Assembly (NCBI GenBank): GCA_050245915.1
Contig: JBFWWZ010000042.1
Coordinates: 1 to 27,602, forward strand
Reading direction: 5' to 3'
DNA from: JBDSKH01 sp050245915
GTDB lineage: Bacteria > Actinomycetota > Actinomycetes > Actinomycetales > Microbacteriaceae
Length of the DNA stretch: 27,602 bases
Numbering within the stretch: the stretch's first letter is position 1; each line of letters starts with the position of its first letter. Positions 14,780 through 21,282 of this stretch are shown here, piece by piece. Made by a program: the position numbers and the translations under genes. The notes under the pieces are model-generated. The model was given only the letters and a program-made list of their open reading frames with translations. It ran no database searches and was not told the DNA's origin.

Positions 14780-15835
14780 CGAGGCGAGTTCGGCGGTCTC
14801 CTGAGCCAGCAGCTCCCGCACCCGGGGGATCACCTGCGTCCCGTAGAGCTCGATCGACGTCATCAGGTGCTCGTGCGGCAGCTCTCCCGTCGAGTACTTC
14901 AGGTCGAACCGCTGCACGCCGAGGTCGGTGACCGTCTGCGCGATCTTGCGCGCCACCGTCTCGGGCGACCCGGCGTGAAGGGCGCCGGTCGCGATCTCCT
15001 GCTCGAACCGCTCGCGGTTCGTGGGAGGCCAGCCGCGTTCGGCGCCGATCCGGTCGACCATCTTCTTGTGGTGCGGCCAGAGCAGCTCGGCCGCCTCCTC
15101 GTCGGTGGCGGCGACGAATCCCGGCGAGTGCACGGCGACCGGGAGGGTGGTGTCGTGCCCCATCTGCGCGAGGGCGCGACGATAGAGCTCCACGTACGGG
15201 CTGAAGCGCGCGGGCTCGCCGCCGATGATCGCGAGCACCAGCGGCAGCTCGTAGTGCGCCGCACGCACCACCGACTCGGGGCTTCCGCCGACGCCCACCC
15301 AGGTCCGGATCGAGCCGGACGCGGTCTTCGGGTACACCTGCTGGTCGGTGAGCGGAGGCCGGATCGTTCCCTGCCAGGTGACGGCGTCTTCCGTCAGGAC
15401 TTTCGAGAGCAGGTCGATCTTCTCTTCGAAGAGCCGCTCGTAGTCGGAGAGGTCGAAGCCGAACAGCGGGAACGACTCGGTGAACGAGCCGCGGCCGAGG
15501 ATGATCTCGGCGCGACCGTTCGAGACGGCGTCGAGGGTGGCGAACTTCTCGAACACGCGCACCGGGTCGTCGGAGCTCAGCACGGTGACCGCGGTGCCCA
15601 GCCGGATGCGCTCCGTCTTGCTGGCGATGGCGGCCAGCACGACCTCCGGGGCGCTCACGGCGAAGTCGTCGCGGTGGTGCTCCCCGATGCCGAAGAAGTC
15701 GACGCCGACCTCGTCGGCGAGCACCGCCTCGGTGACGACGTTGCGGATGACCTGGTCGTACGGCAGGCGCTGCCCGTCGGGGCCGACGGTCACGTCGCCG
15801 AAGGTGTCGAGTCCGAATTCCAGCTCAGCGGTCAT
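14777..15835 (-). CDS. LLM class flavin-dependent oxidoreductase
   Basis: 352 residues, luciferase-like monooxygenase fold (PF00296). Visible: ELEFGLDTFGDV, EAVLADEVGVDFFGIGEHHRDDF (the EHH motif typical of the F420/FMN luciferase family), AVSAPEVVLAAIASKTERIRLGTAVTVLSSDDPVRVFEKFATLDAVSNGRAEI, and TWVGVGGSPESVVRAAHYELP. Such proteins oxidise varied small substrates with reduced flavin and oxygen, or use F420; the substrate is unknown. ATG 15835 fits the usual N-terminus; the longer ORF upstream runs into the divergent gene and is rejected. No strong ribosome binding site. Confidence 0.88.
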   Translation of the reverse strand: MTAELEFGLDTFGDVTVGPDGQRLPYDQVIRNVVTEAVLADEVGVDFFGIGEHHRDDFAVSAPEVVLAAIASKTERIRLGTAVTVLSSDDPVRVFEKFATLDAVSNGRAEIILGRGSFTESFPLFGFDLSDYERLFEEKIDLLSKVLTEDAVTWQGTIRPPLTDQQVYPKTASGSIRTWVGVGGSPESVVRAAHYELPLVLAIIGGEPARFSPYVELYRRALAQMGHDTTLPVAVHSPGFVAATDEEAAELLWPHHKKMVDRIGAERGWPPTNRERFEQEIATGALHAGSPETVARKIAQTVTDLGVQRFDLKYSTGELPHEHLMTSIELYGTQVIPRVRELLAQETAELAS

Positions 15836-15848
15836 ATTCCATGCAACC

Positions 15849-15886
15849 ACATCGGAATCCTGCGCATTCCGGGGACGAACCGATGT
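15849..15886. promoter_or_regulatory. Nested inverted repeats in a divergent intergenic region
   Basis: ACATCGG (15849-15855) pairs with CCGATGT (15880-15886), and inside it GGAAT (15854-15858) pairs with ATTCC (15866-15870). They lie between the divergent LLM gene and the TTG-start gene, upstream of TATACT. Possible operator; the controlling protein is unknown. Confidence 0.35.
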
Positions 15887-15895
15887 GAAGTTTCC

Positions 15896-15901
15896 TATAC
15901 T
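15896..15901 (+). promoter_or_regulatory. -10 box for the TTG-start gene
   Basis: TATACT, predicted transcription start near 15908, leaving a short leader with GGGGAGGGG before TTG 15920. No clear -35. Confidence 0.45.
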
Positions 15902-15919
15902 CTCGCCGGGGAGGGGCTC

Positions 15920-16366
15920 TTGTCGGAGATCGTCGTTCTCGACGCGATCAGCGTCGCGACGATCGCGCGCGCCGCCCGCGATGCCGACCCCGAGATGCTC
16001 CCGGATGCCGTGGCGGCCGAGGTGCGCAGGCTCGCCGACGCGGCGTCCCCCGGCATGGCCCCGCACCTGCAGACCTACGCGGATGAGCTCGACGAGATCG
16101 CCGAGGCGGCGCTCCTGCTCGACCAGCACGAGCACGAGATCGAACATCAGCTGCGCTGGTGGGGCGACCGTGTCACGCAGCTCGAAGCCCAGTTGACCGG
16201 GGATCCGGTCGTCGATGTGGAGACGATGCGCGAACTGGCCCTGTACCGCGGCCGCATGTCGGGCGCGAGCACGATGCGCCGGCACTACGCCGAGCAGCGG
16301 GTGGCGCTCCTCGCCCGGCACCGGGCGGCCGACGGGGTGTGCGCCGAAGGGCTGGCGAGGCTCTGA
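15920..16366 (+). CDS. Helical protein of unknown function, TTG start
   Basis: 148 residues. TTG 15920 is chosen because GGGGAGGGG lies a few bases upstream and no in-frame ATG or GTG with a ribosome binding site exists near the conserved-looking start. The protein is almost entirely alpha-helical and charged (AVAAEVRRLADAASPGMAPHL; YADELDEIAEAALLLDQHEHEIEHQL; MRELALYRGRMSGASTMRRHYAEQRVALL), with no signal peptide, membrane span or Cys cluster; the second half could form a coiled coil. The last base of its TGA is the first base of the NUDIX ATG (TGATG), so the two are co-translated. No family recognised. Confidence 0.65.
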   Translation: MSEIVVLDAISVATIARAARDADPEMLPDAVAAEVRRLADAASPGMAPHLQTYADELDEIAEAALLLDQHEHEIEHQLRWWGDRVTQLEAQLTGDPVVDVETMRELALYRGRMSGASTMRRHYAEQRVALLARHRAADGVCAEGLARL

Positions 16367-16818
16367 TGCGTGCGGTGGCCAGTGCCGGCATCCTGCTCTA
16401 TCGCCGCGGAGCCGGGGGTCTGGAGGTGTTCGTCGCCCACATGGGCGGGCCGTTCTGGGCCCGCAAAGACGAACGGGCGTGGTCGATCCCGAAGGGCGAG
16501 CTCGACGGCGACGAAGACACGTTCGCCGCGGCGCGGCGCGAGTTCGCCGAGGAGATCGGGGTCACCGCACCCGAGGCCGACTACCGTCCGCTGGGTGTCT
16601 TCCGCTACTCCTCCGGCAAGACGGTCGAAGTGTTCGCGGCCGAGGCCCCCGGTTTCGCGCCCGGCGAGGTCAGCGGCGGCACGTTCGAACTCGAATGGCC
16701 GCCTCGCTCGGGACGCCTGCAGTCCTTCCCCGAGGTCGATCGCGCCGAATGGATGCCGGTCGAGGCGGCGCGAACCCGGCTGGTCGCCGGTCAGGTGCCG
16801 GCGCTCGACGCGCTCTGA
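16366..16818 (+). CDS. NUDIX hydrolase
   Basis: 150 residues. The Nudix box is complete at residues 44-66: G-ELDGD-E-DTFAAAR-REFAEEIGV, matching Gx5Ex7REUxEExGU. The preceding HMGGPFWARKDERAWSIPKGE is typical of a NUDIX subgroup with a GGPFWA..D.GAW.IPKGE start, found next to phosphohydrolases acting on nucleoside diphosphate derivatives. Exact substrate unknown. The start overlaps the stop of the helical protein by one base. The last 28 bases overlap the end of the convergent kinase gene. Confidence 0.88.
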   Translation: MRAVASAGILLYRRGAGGLEVFVAHMGGPFWARKDERAWSIPKGELDGDEDTFAAARREFAEEIGVTAPEADYRPLGVFRYSSGKTVEVFAAEAPGFAPGEVSGGTFELEWPPRSGRLQSFPEVDRAEWMPVEAARTRLVAGQVPALDAL

Positions 16819-18167
16819 GGCTGCGCCTCCAGCCGTAGCACCAGTTCGCTGACGATGATCGCCGCCAGATCCTCGAGCGTGGCGAGGTCGTCGGGGGTGA
16901 ACTCCCGCGGCTGGGTGTCCATGACGACGAGCATCCCGATGGTGGCGCCGTCCGGGTCGATGATCGGCGTGCCCGCGACCGAGCGCATCCCCACCTCGCC
17001 GGTGGTGAGCGGGTGCGAGGCCAGCCGGGCGTGCTGCAGTGTGTCGGGCACGGCCCATGAGCGTTTGTAGGTGGCCACCTGCGCGCTCACCTCGGGCAGC
17101 AGGGCGAACTGATCGATATCGATGCCGAGCCGGGCTTTGATCCACAGCCGGTCCGACGCGAGGATCGTGATCAGCGCGATCGGCACATCCAGCGACCGTG
17201 CGGCGATCGAGGTGACGCGGTCGAAGGCGCCCTCGGGTGCGGTGTCCAGGATGTGGTAGCGGTTCACCGCATCCATCCGCCTCTGCTCGTCCACGGCCGC
17301 ATCGCCGGTCTTGTGCCGCGAGCTCGCCGCGATCACGGCCTGGCGGAACCGGACGGTGAGTTCCGCGATGTCGGGGCGGTCGGCCGGGTCGCGGGCCAGC
17401 ATCCCCCGCAGGATCGTGGTCCAGCCGTCGGGCAGGTCGTCGGGGATCTGCGGGTCCTCGACGAGCCGCTTCAGCGCGGATTCGACGGGCTCGCCGGGGA
17501 ACGCGAGCCGCCGGGTGAAGCACTGCAGCAGCACCAGCCCGAGCGAGTACACGTCGGTGGCGGAGGTGACCTCCAGCCGGCTGGCCTGCTCCGGGCTGAG
17601 GTAGGCCGCCGTCCCCGTGGTCGCCTGGTCCGAGGTGAGCCGGGCGCTCTCCGCGTCGAGCGCGATGCCGAAATCGGTGAGCCGGGCGCGCGTGCGGAAC
17701 GACGAGGTGCCGTATTCGACCAGCAGGATGTTCGACGGCTTGATGTCCCGGTGGACGACGCCGTGCGCATGCACGAACTCCAGCGCCTCCGCCACGTCGT
17801 AGGCGATCTCGCTGATCTCGCGCGGGTTGAAGGCGCGCTGCTGCAGCGCATCCTCGAGATTGGTGCCCTCGACCAGCTCCATCACCAGGAACGGGTGCCG
17901 CTCCTCGGGCATGCTGTCGTCGACGCCCGCGTCGATCAGCGTCACCAGGCCGTGGTGGTTGAGCCCGGCGAGCACCCGGGTCTCCTCCTGGTGTCGCGTC
18001 AGGTCGGCTTCCGCGCCGGTGCGGAACATCTTGATCGCGACCTCGCGGCCGAGCGTCTCGTCCACCGCGCGGTAGACGGTCGCCATGCCCCCATGCCCGA
18101 CGATGCTGATCGGGCGGTAACGACCGAGCAGGGCCGGTATGGCGGCGTCGTCGTGTGACGCGTTCAG
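16791..18167 (-). CDS. Serine/threonine protein kinase with C-terminal GAF domain
   Basis: 458 residues if translation starts at CTG 18167, which has AGGAGG five bases upstream and a TACCCT -10 box before it. The ORF stays open to an ATG at 18260 (489 residues) that overlaps the kynA start and has no good ribosome binding site. The kinase domain occupies about 15-275: IVGHGGMATVY glycine loop, AIK Lys46, HRDIKPSN (Asp141), DFG (Asp165), SPEQ (191-194), DVYSLG. A GAF-like sensor domain follows at about 300-445 (YHILDTAPEGAFDRVTSIAARSL; VPIALITILASDRLWIKARLG; EVGMRSVAGTPIIDPDG). There is no membrane span or PASTA repeat, so this is a soluble kinase that may sense a small ligand. Confidence 0.85.
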   Translation of the reverse strand: MNASHDDAAIPALLGRYRPISIVGHGGMATVYRAVDETLGREVAIKMFRTGAEADLTRHQEETRVLAGLNHHGLVTLIDAGVDDSMPEERHPFLVMELVEGTNLEDALQQRAFNPREISEIAYDVAEALEFVHAHGVVHRDIKPSNILLVEYGTSSFRTRARLTDFGIALDAESARLTSDQATTGTAAYLSPEQASRLEVTSATDVYSLGLVLLQCFTRRLAFPGEPVESALKRLVEDPQIPDDLPDGWTTILRGMLARDPADRPDIAELTVRFRQAVIAASSRHKTGDAAVDEQRRMDAVNRYHILDTAPEGAFDRVTSIAARSLDVPIALITILASDRLWIKARLGIDIDQFALLPEVSAQVATYKRSWAVPDTLQHARLASHPLTTGEVGMRSVAGTPIIDPDGATIGMLVVMDTQPREFTPDDLATLEDLAAIIVSELVLRLEAQPQSASSAGT

Positions 18168-18194
18168 CTGTGCCTCCTGGAACCTCTCGCATTC

Positions 18195-18200
18195 AGGGTA
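18195..18200 (-). promoter_or_regulatory. -10 box for the kinase gene
   Basis: TACCCT on the minus strand. Predicted start of transcription near 18188, inside the extended reading frame, which favours the shorter kinase starting at CTG 18167. Confidence 0.35.
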
Positions 18201-18246
18201 CGGGTTCAGGGTGCTCGCGCGGGGGCCTTGACACGCGGGCGGCGCG

Positions 18247-18261
18247 TAGTGTTCGAGCATG
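18247..18261 (+). promoter_or_regulatory. Leaderless promoter of kynA
   Basis: TAGTGT (18247-18252), TCGAGC, ATG (18259). A TTGACA at 18228-18233 is nearby but only 13 bases from the box, too short for a normal spacer. Confidence 0.5.
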
Positions 18262-19086
18262 GCAACCGAACCGCTCCTCGATTCGGGGCGACTGAATTAC
18301 GGCTCCTACCTCCACCTCGACGAGTTGCTGAATGCACAGCATCCGGCCAGTTCGCCCGCGCACCACGACGAGCTGCTGTTCATCGTCCAGCACCAGACCA
18401 CGGAGCTCTGGCTGAAGCTGGTCATCCACGAGCTGGTGTCCGCTGCCGAGCGGTTCTCCGCGGACGACCCGGCGACCGCGCTGAAGCGGATCGCCCGGGT
18501 GAAGCACATCCAGGAGACCATGACCCACCAGTGGTCGGTGCTCGCGACGCTGACGCCGTCGGAGTACTCGGAGTTCCGCGGGTCGCTCGGCACCTCGTCC
18601 GGGTTCCAGTCGTATCAGTACCGCATGCTCGAGTTCCTGCTCGGCAACAAGGACGCGAAGCTGCTGCAGGTGTTCGAGAACCAGCCGGCCGCCTACGCCG
18701 CGGTGCAGGCGGCGCTCGAGAGTCCCAGCCTCTACGACGAGTTCCTGCGCTGGGCGGCCCGCAGCGGCATCCCGGTGCCGGCAGCGGTGCTGGAGCGCGA
18801 CGTGACGCAGCCGTACTCGGTGAACGAACAGCTGATCGACGTGTTCGCCGACGTGTACAACGACCCGGAGTCGCACTGGGCGGTGTACGAGGCGTGCGAG
18901 GAGCTGGTCGACCTGGAGGACAACTTCCAGCTCTGGCGTTTCCGGCACCTGCGCACCGTGCAGCGCACGATCGGCATGGGCACGGGGACCGGCGGCTCGG
19001 CGGGCGTGAAGTTCCTGGAACGCGCGCTGTCGATCACGTTCTTCCCCGAGCTGTTCGAGGTGCGCACCCGGATCTCCGCCCTGTAG
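18259..19086 (+). CDS. kynA: Tryptophan 2,3-dioxygenase
   Basis: 275 residues. A haem enzyme that opens the indole ring of L-tryptophan to N-formylkynurenine, the first step of the kynurenine pathway. Family blocks are intact: LNYGSYLHLDELLNAQ, HHDELLFIVQHQTTELWLKL (with the substrate-side His), LGTSSGFQSYQYRMLEFLLG, and FRHLRTVQRTIGMGTGTGGS with the proximal haem-ligand His in the RH region. Length is as expected. Start ATG 18259 is six bases behind a TAGTGT box. The stop TAG forms part of the TAGGAG ribosome binding site of the amidohydrolase gene, so the two form an operon. Confidence 0.95.
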   Translation: MATEPLLDSGRLNYGSYLHLDELLNAQHPASSPAHHDELLFIVQHQTTELWLKLVIHELVSAAERFSADDPATALKRIARVKHIQETMTHQWSVLATLTPSEYSEFRGSLGTSSGFQSYQYRMLEFLLGNKDAKLLQVFENQPAAYAAVQAALESPSLYDEFLRWAARSGIPVPAAVLERDVTQPYSVNEQLIDVFADVYNDPESHWAVYEACEELVDLEDNFQLWRFRHLRTVQRTIGMGTGTGGSAGVKFLERALSITFFPELFEVRTRISAL

Positions 19087-19097
19087 GAGCGTGCGCT

Positions 19098-19862
19098 GTG
19101 AGGTTCACCGACCACCACGTGCACCTGGAGCTCGTCGACCCGGCGACGGTCGCGGCCGGCGGGCTGGCGCGGGTGCTCGATCTCGGGTCGGCGCGTCCGG
19201 TCGCCGCGGGTTCCGTCGAGGTCGTGCGCGCCGGCAGGATGCTCACCGCTGTCGGCGGCTACCCGAGCACGCGGCCCTGGGCAGCCGGCGGGCTCTTTCG
19301 CGAGGTGGGGCCGGGCGACGTGGATGCCGCGGTGGCCGAACAGCTCGCATCCGGTGCCGCGCTCATCAAGATCGCCCTGAACCGGGATGCCGGACCGGTC
19401 TGGCCTGACGAGGTGCTGTCCACGGTGGTCGCCTCCGCCCACGCGGCGGGACGACGAGTCGTGGCGCATGTGGAGGGTGCCGGGCAGGCCGAGCGTGCCT
19501 TCGCGGCGGGGGCCGACGCGTTCGCGCATGCCCCGTTCTCGGAGACGCTCGACCCCGCGCTCGTGGCGGCCATGGCATCCCGGATGACGTGGATCAGCAC
19601 CCTGCGGATCCACGCCGAACAGGATCTCTCGCGCGCCCTCGGGAACGTGCGGCGTTTCCACGCCGCCGGGGGGCGCATCCTGTACGGCACCGACATGGGC
19701 AACGGGCCCGCGTCGGGCGGGATAGAACCGGACGAACTGGGTCTGCTGCTCGAGGCAGGGCTGTCGCGCGACGACCTGCTCGCGGCGCTCACCGGTGACG
19801 CGCTGCTGCCCGCGCTCGCGACCGAGGGCGATCACGCCGCCCTCGACGCGATCCTGGGTTAG
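19098..19862 (+). CDS. Metal-dependent amidohydrolase family protein
   Basis: 254 residues from GTG 19098, with TAGGAG eight bases upstream. The amidohydrolase-superfamily ligands can be placed in order: DxHxH as DHHVH (His7, His9), a Lys in ALIKIALNR that may be carbamylated, His in VVAHVEG, His in AFAHAPFSE, and Asp in LYGTDMG. This is a compact member, shorter than most (about 300-450). It is directly behind kynA in the same operon, and no kynB, formamidase-type hydrolase or kynU is seen in the window. Hydrolysis of N-formylkynurenine or a later kynurenine amide is a possible but unproven role. Its last 4 bases overlap the convergent membrane protein gene. Confidence 0.78.
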   Translation: MRFTDHHVHLELVDPATVAAGGLARVLDLGSARPVAAGSVEVVRAGRMLTAVGGYPSTRPWAAGGLFREVGPGDVDAAVAEQLASGAALIKIALNRDAGPVWPDEVLSTVVASAHAAGRRVVAHVEGAGQAERAFAAGADAFAHAPFSETLDPALVAAMASRMTWISTLRIHAEQDLSRALGNVRRFHAAGGRILYGTDMGNGPASGGIEPDELGLLLEAGLSRDDLLAALTGDALLPALATEGDHAALDAILG

Positions 19863-20875
19863 GGGAACAGCAGGCGGCCGAGGAGGGTCGTCACGAGCCA
19901 GAGCGCGATCGGCACGCCGAGGCTGGTGAGGAAGGCGCGCAGGGTGTCGGCGCTCCACGGCCAGGTCGACACCGCGCGCAGGCGAGCGCGTTCCCCGGAG
20001 AGCGCGGACACCACGCCCTCGAGGCGGGCCGCAGCATCGAAGTCGCTCGCGTCGACGTCGGCGCGCAGCCGTGTCGCCACCGCCTCGAACGCGCGGTCCG
20101 TCTCGCCGAGTTGCCGGTCGCGTTCGCGGACGAGGCGGCGCCGCATCCCGGCCAGCGGCCCGGCGAACGCCACGGTGGCGATGGCGAGCGCGACGACGCC
20201 GAGCCCGGCGGCGATCGCCGGGTTGTCGCTCGTGAGCGCGGAGCCGACGGCGGCGGTGACGTAGAGCACGACGATGGCGATCGCCGTCAGGACCGTGACA
20301 CGGGCGAAGGCCCGGTGCGGGCGGACGTCCCACAGCACGATGCCGGTCGCGTCGCGATGGATCCTCGTGATCGTCCGGACCACGCCGACCTGGTGCAGCA
20401 GGAAGGTCAGCAGCGCCGCGTTCAGGATCACCTCCTGCACGATCGTCACCGCGTTCGTGAGCACCGAGTTCTCGGGCGCGATCCCCCAGCCGCCGCGGAC
20501 GGAGACCGCACCGCCCGTCACGATCGCGGCGCTGAGCACGATGCTCACGATCGCCGCCGCTGCCGAGGTGGTGGCGAGCCGGCGCTCCAGCTCGTCGTAG
20601 TCGGGTTCGAGGGCGCCGAGCGCCGGGCGGAATTCGGCGAGGGCGCGGCGCGACGCGTGAGCGGTCGCGTGGAGGACGGCGAACGGGGTGAAGGTGAGAG
20701 CGGCGAAGGCGATGGTCAGGCCGTCGATGAGTGCCCCGTCGAGCAGCCGCGGGATGACGCTCGCGACGACGCTGAGGACGACGAGGGCCGCGTAGACGGC
20801 CCAGGGCGGGCCGGGTATCCGGTCGATCCAGCCGATGACGACATCCACCCAGCTTCGGGCGCGACGGCGGGTCAT
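19859..20875 (-). CDS. Multi-span membrane protein of unknown function
   Basis: 338 residues. About seven hydrophobic segments are seen: WAVYAALVVLSVVASVIP, GLTIAFAALTFTPFAVL, AAAIVSIVLSAAIVTGGA, VILNAALLTFLLHQVG, TVLTAIAIVVLYVTAAV, GLGVVALAIATVAFAG and a C-terminal VPIALWLVTTLLGRLL. Between the sixth and last lies a soluble, charged helix-rich segment at about 247-305 (RRRLVRERDRQLGETDRAF and on), which could be a coiled coil. No family recognised. The ATG is six bases behind TAGGGT (leaderless), diverging from the PadR gene over 71 bp, so PadR may control it. Confidence 0.7.
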   Translation of the reverse strand: MTRRRARSWVDVVIGWIDRIPGPPWAVYAALVVLSVVASVIPRLLDGALIDGLTIAFAALTFTPFAVLHATAHASRRALAEFRPALGALEPDYDELERRLATTSAAAAIVSIVLSAAIVTGGAVSVRGGWGIAPENSVLTNAVTIVQEVILNAALLTFLLHQVGVVRTITRIHRDATGIVLWDVRPHRAFARVTVLTAIAIVVLYVTAAVGSALTSDNPAIAAGLGVVALAIATVAFAGPLAGMRRRLVRERDRQLGETDRAFEAVATRLRADVDASDFDAAARLEGVVSALSGERARLRAVSTWPWSADTLRAFLTSLGVPIALWLVTTLLGRLLFP

Positions 20876-20887
20876 GGCGACACCCTA
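20873..20887 (-). promoter_or_regulatory. Leaderless promoter of the membrane protein gene
   Basis: TAGGGT (20887-20882), GTCGCC, ATG (20875) on the minus strand. Confidence 0.5.
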
Positions 20888-20892
20888 GCCGT

Positions 20893-20935
20893 GCTGGATA
20901 CCTAGCAGAGCTAGATACCTAGCGCCACAAGGTAT
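20893..20935. promoter_or_regulatory. Tandem operator-like repeats before padR
   Basis: Two boxes, GCTGGATACCTAGC (20893-20906) and GCTAGATACCTAGC (20910-20923), are spaced 17 bp apart; the second is a perfect inverted repeat GCTAG-ATAC-CTAGC. ATACCT (20915-20920) also pairs with AGGTAT (20930-20935), which runs into the -10 box of padR. The position covers the expected -35 region of padR and the upstream side of the divergent gene. Confidence 0.55.
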
Positions 20936-20949
20936 AGAGTCGAGCCGTG
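20935..20949 (+). promoter_or_regulatory. Leaderless promoter of the PadR gene
   Basis: TAGAGT (20935-20940), CGAGCC, GTG (20947). Confidence 0.5.
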
Positions 20950-21282
20950 AACATCGACAAGGACCTGGTCGCCGCCATGGCGACCCCGCTGGTCCTCGCG
21001 ATCCTCGCGGACGGGGCGAGCTACGGCTACGCCATCCTGAAGCGCGTGCGCGACCTCTCCGGCGGCGACCTCGAATGGACTGACGGCATGCTCTACCCGC
21101 TTCTCCACCGTCTCGAGCGGCTCGGACACATCACCAGCCACTGGGGCACGTCCGATGAGGGCCGCCGGCGCCGCTACTACGAGATCACCGACAGCGGGCG
21201 CGCCCAGCTCGCCGAGCAGCGCCGGCAATGGGCGACAGCGACCCGCACCCTCGGCGGCATCTGGAAGCTGGCGGGCGCATGA
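20947..21282 (+). CDS. PadR family transcriptional regulator
   Basis: 111 residues from GTG 20947. The winged helix is clear: ATPLVLAILADGASYGYAILKRVRDLSGGDLEWTDGMLYPLLHRLERLGHITSHW with the PadR core YGYxI and GxLYPLLxRLExxG, then RRRYYEITDSGRAQL in the wing. It is coupled by ATGA to a HAAS-domain membrane protein, the standard partner of PadR regulators that senses an unknown signal at the membrane. The tandem repeats in front suggest autoregulation. Confidence 0.92.
   Translation: MNIDKDLVAAMATPLVLAILADGASYGYAILKRVRDLSGGDLEWTDGMLYPLLHRLERLGHITSHWGTSDEGRRRRYYEITDSGRAQLAEQRRQWATATRTLGGIWKLAGA

Noticed and set aside
13955..16366. 803-codon plus-strand ORF
   Set aside because: Most of it is antisense to the hydrolase and LLM genes; only the last 148 codons, starting at TTG 15920 with a strong ribosome binding site, look real.
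18228..18252. Classical TTGACA/TAGTGT promoter for kynA
   Set aside because: The spacer is only 13 bases, too short for a normal sigma-70 promoter; only the -10 box is kept.
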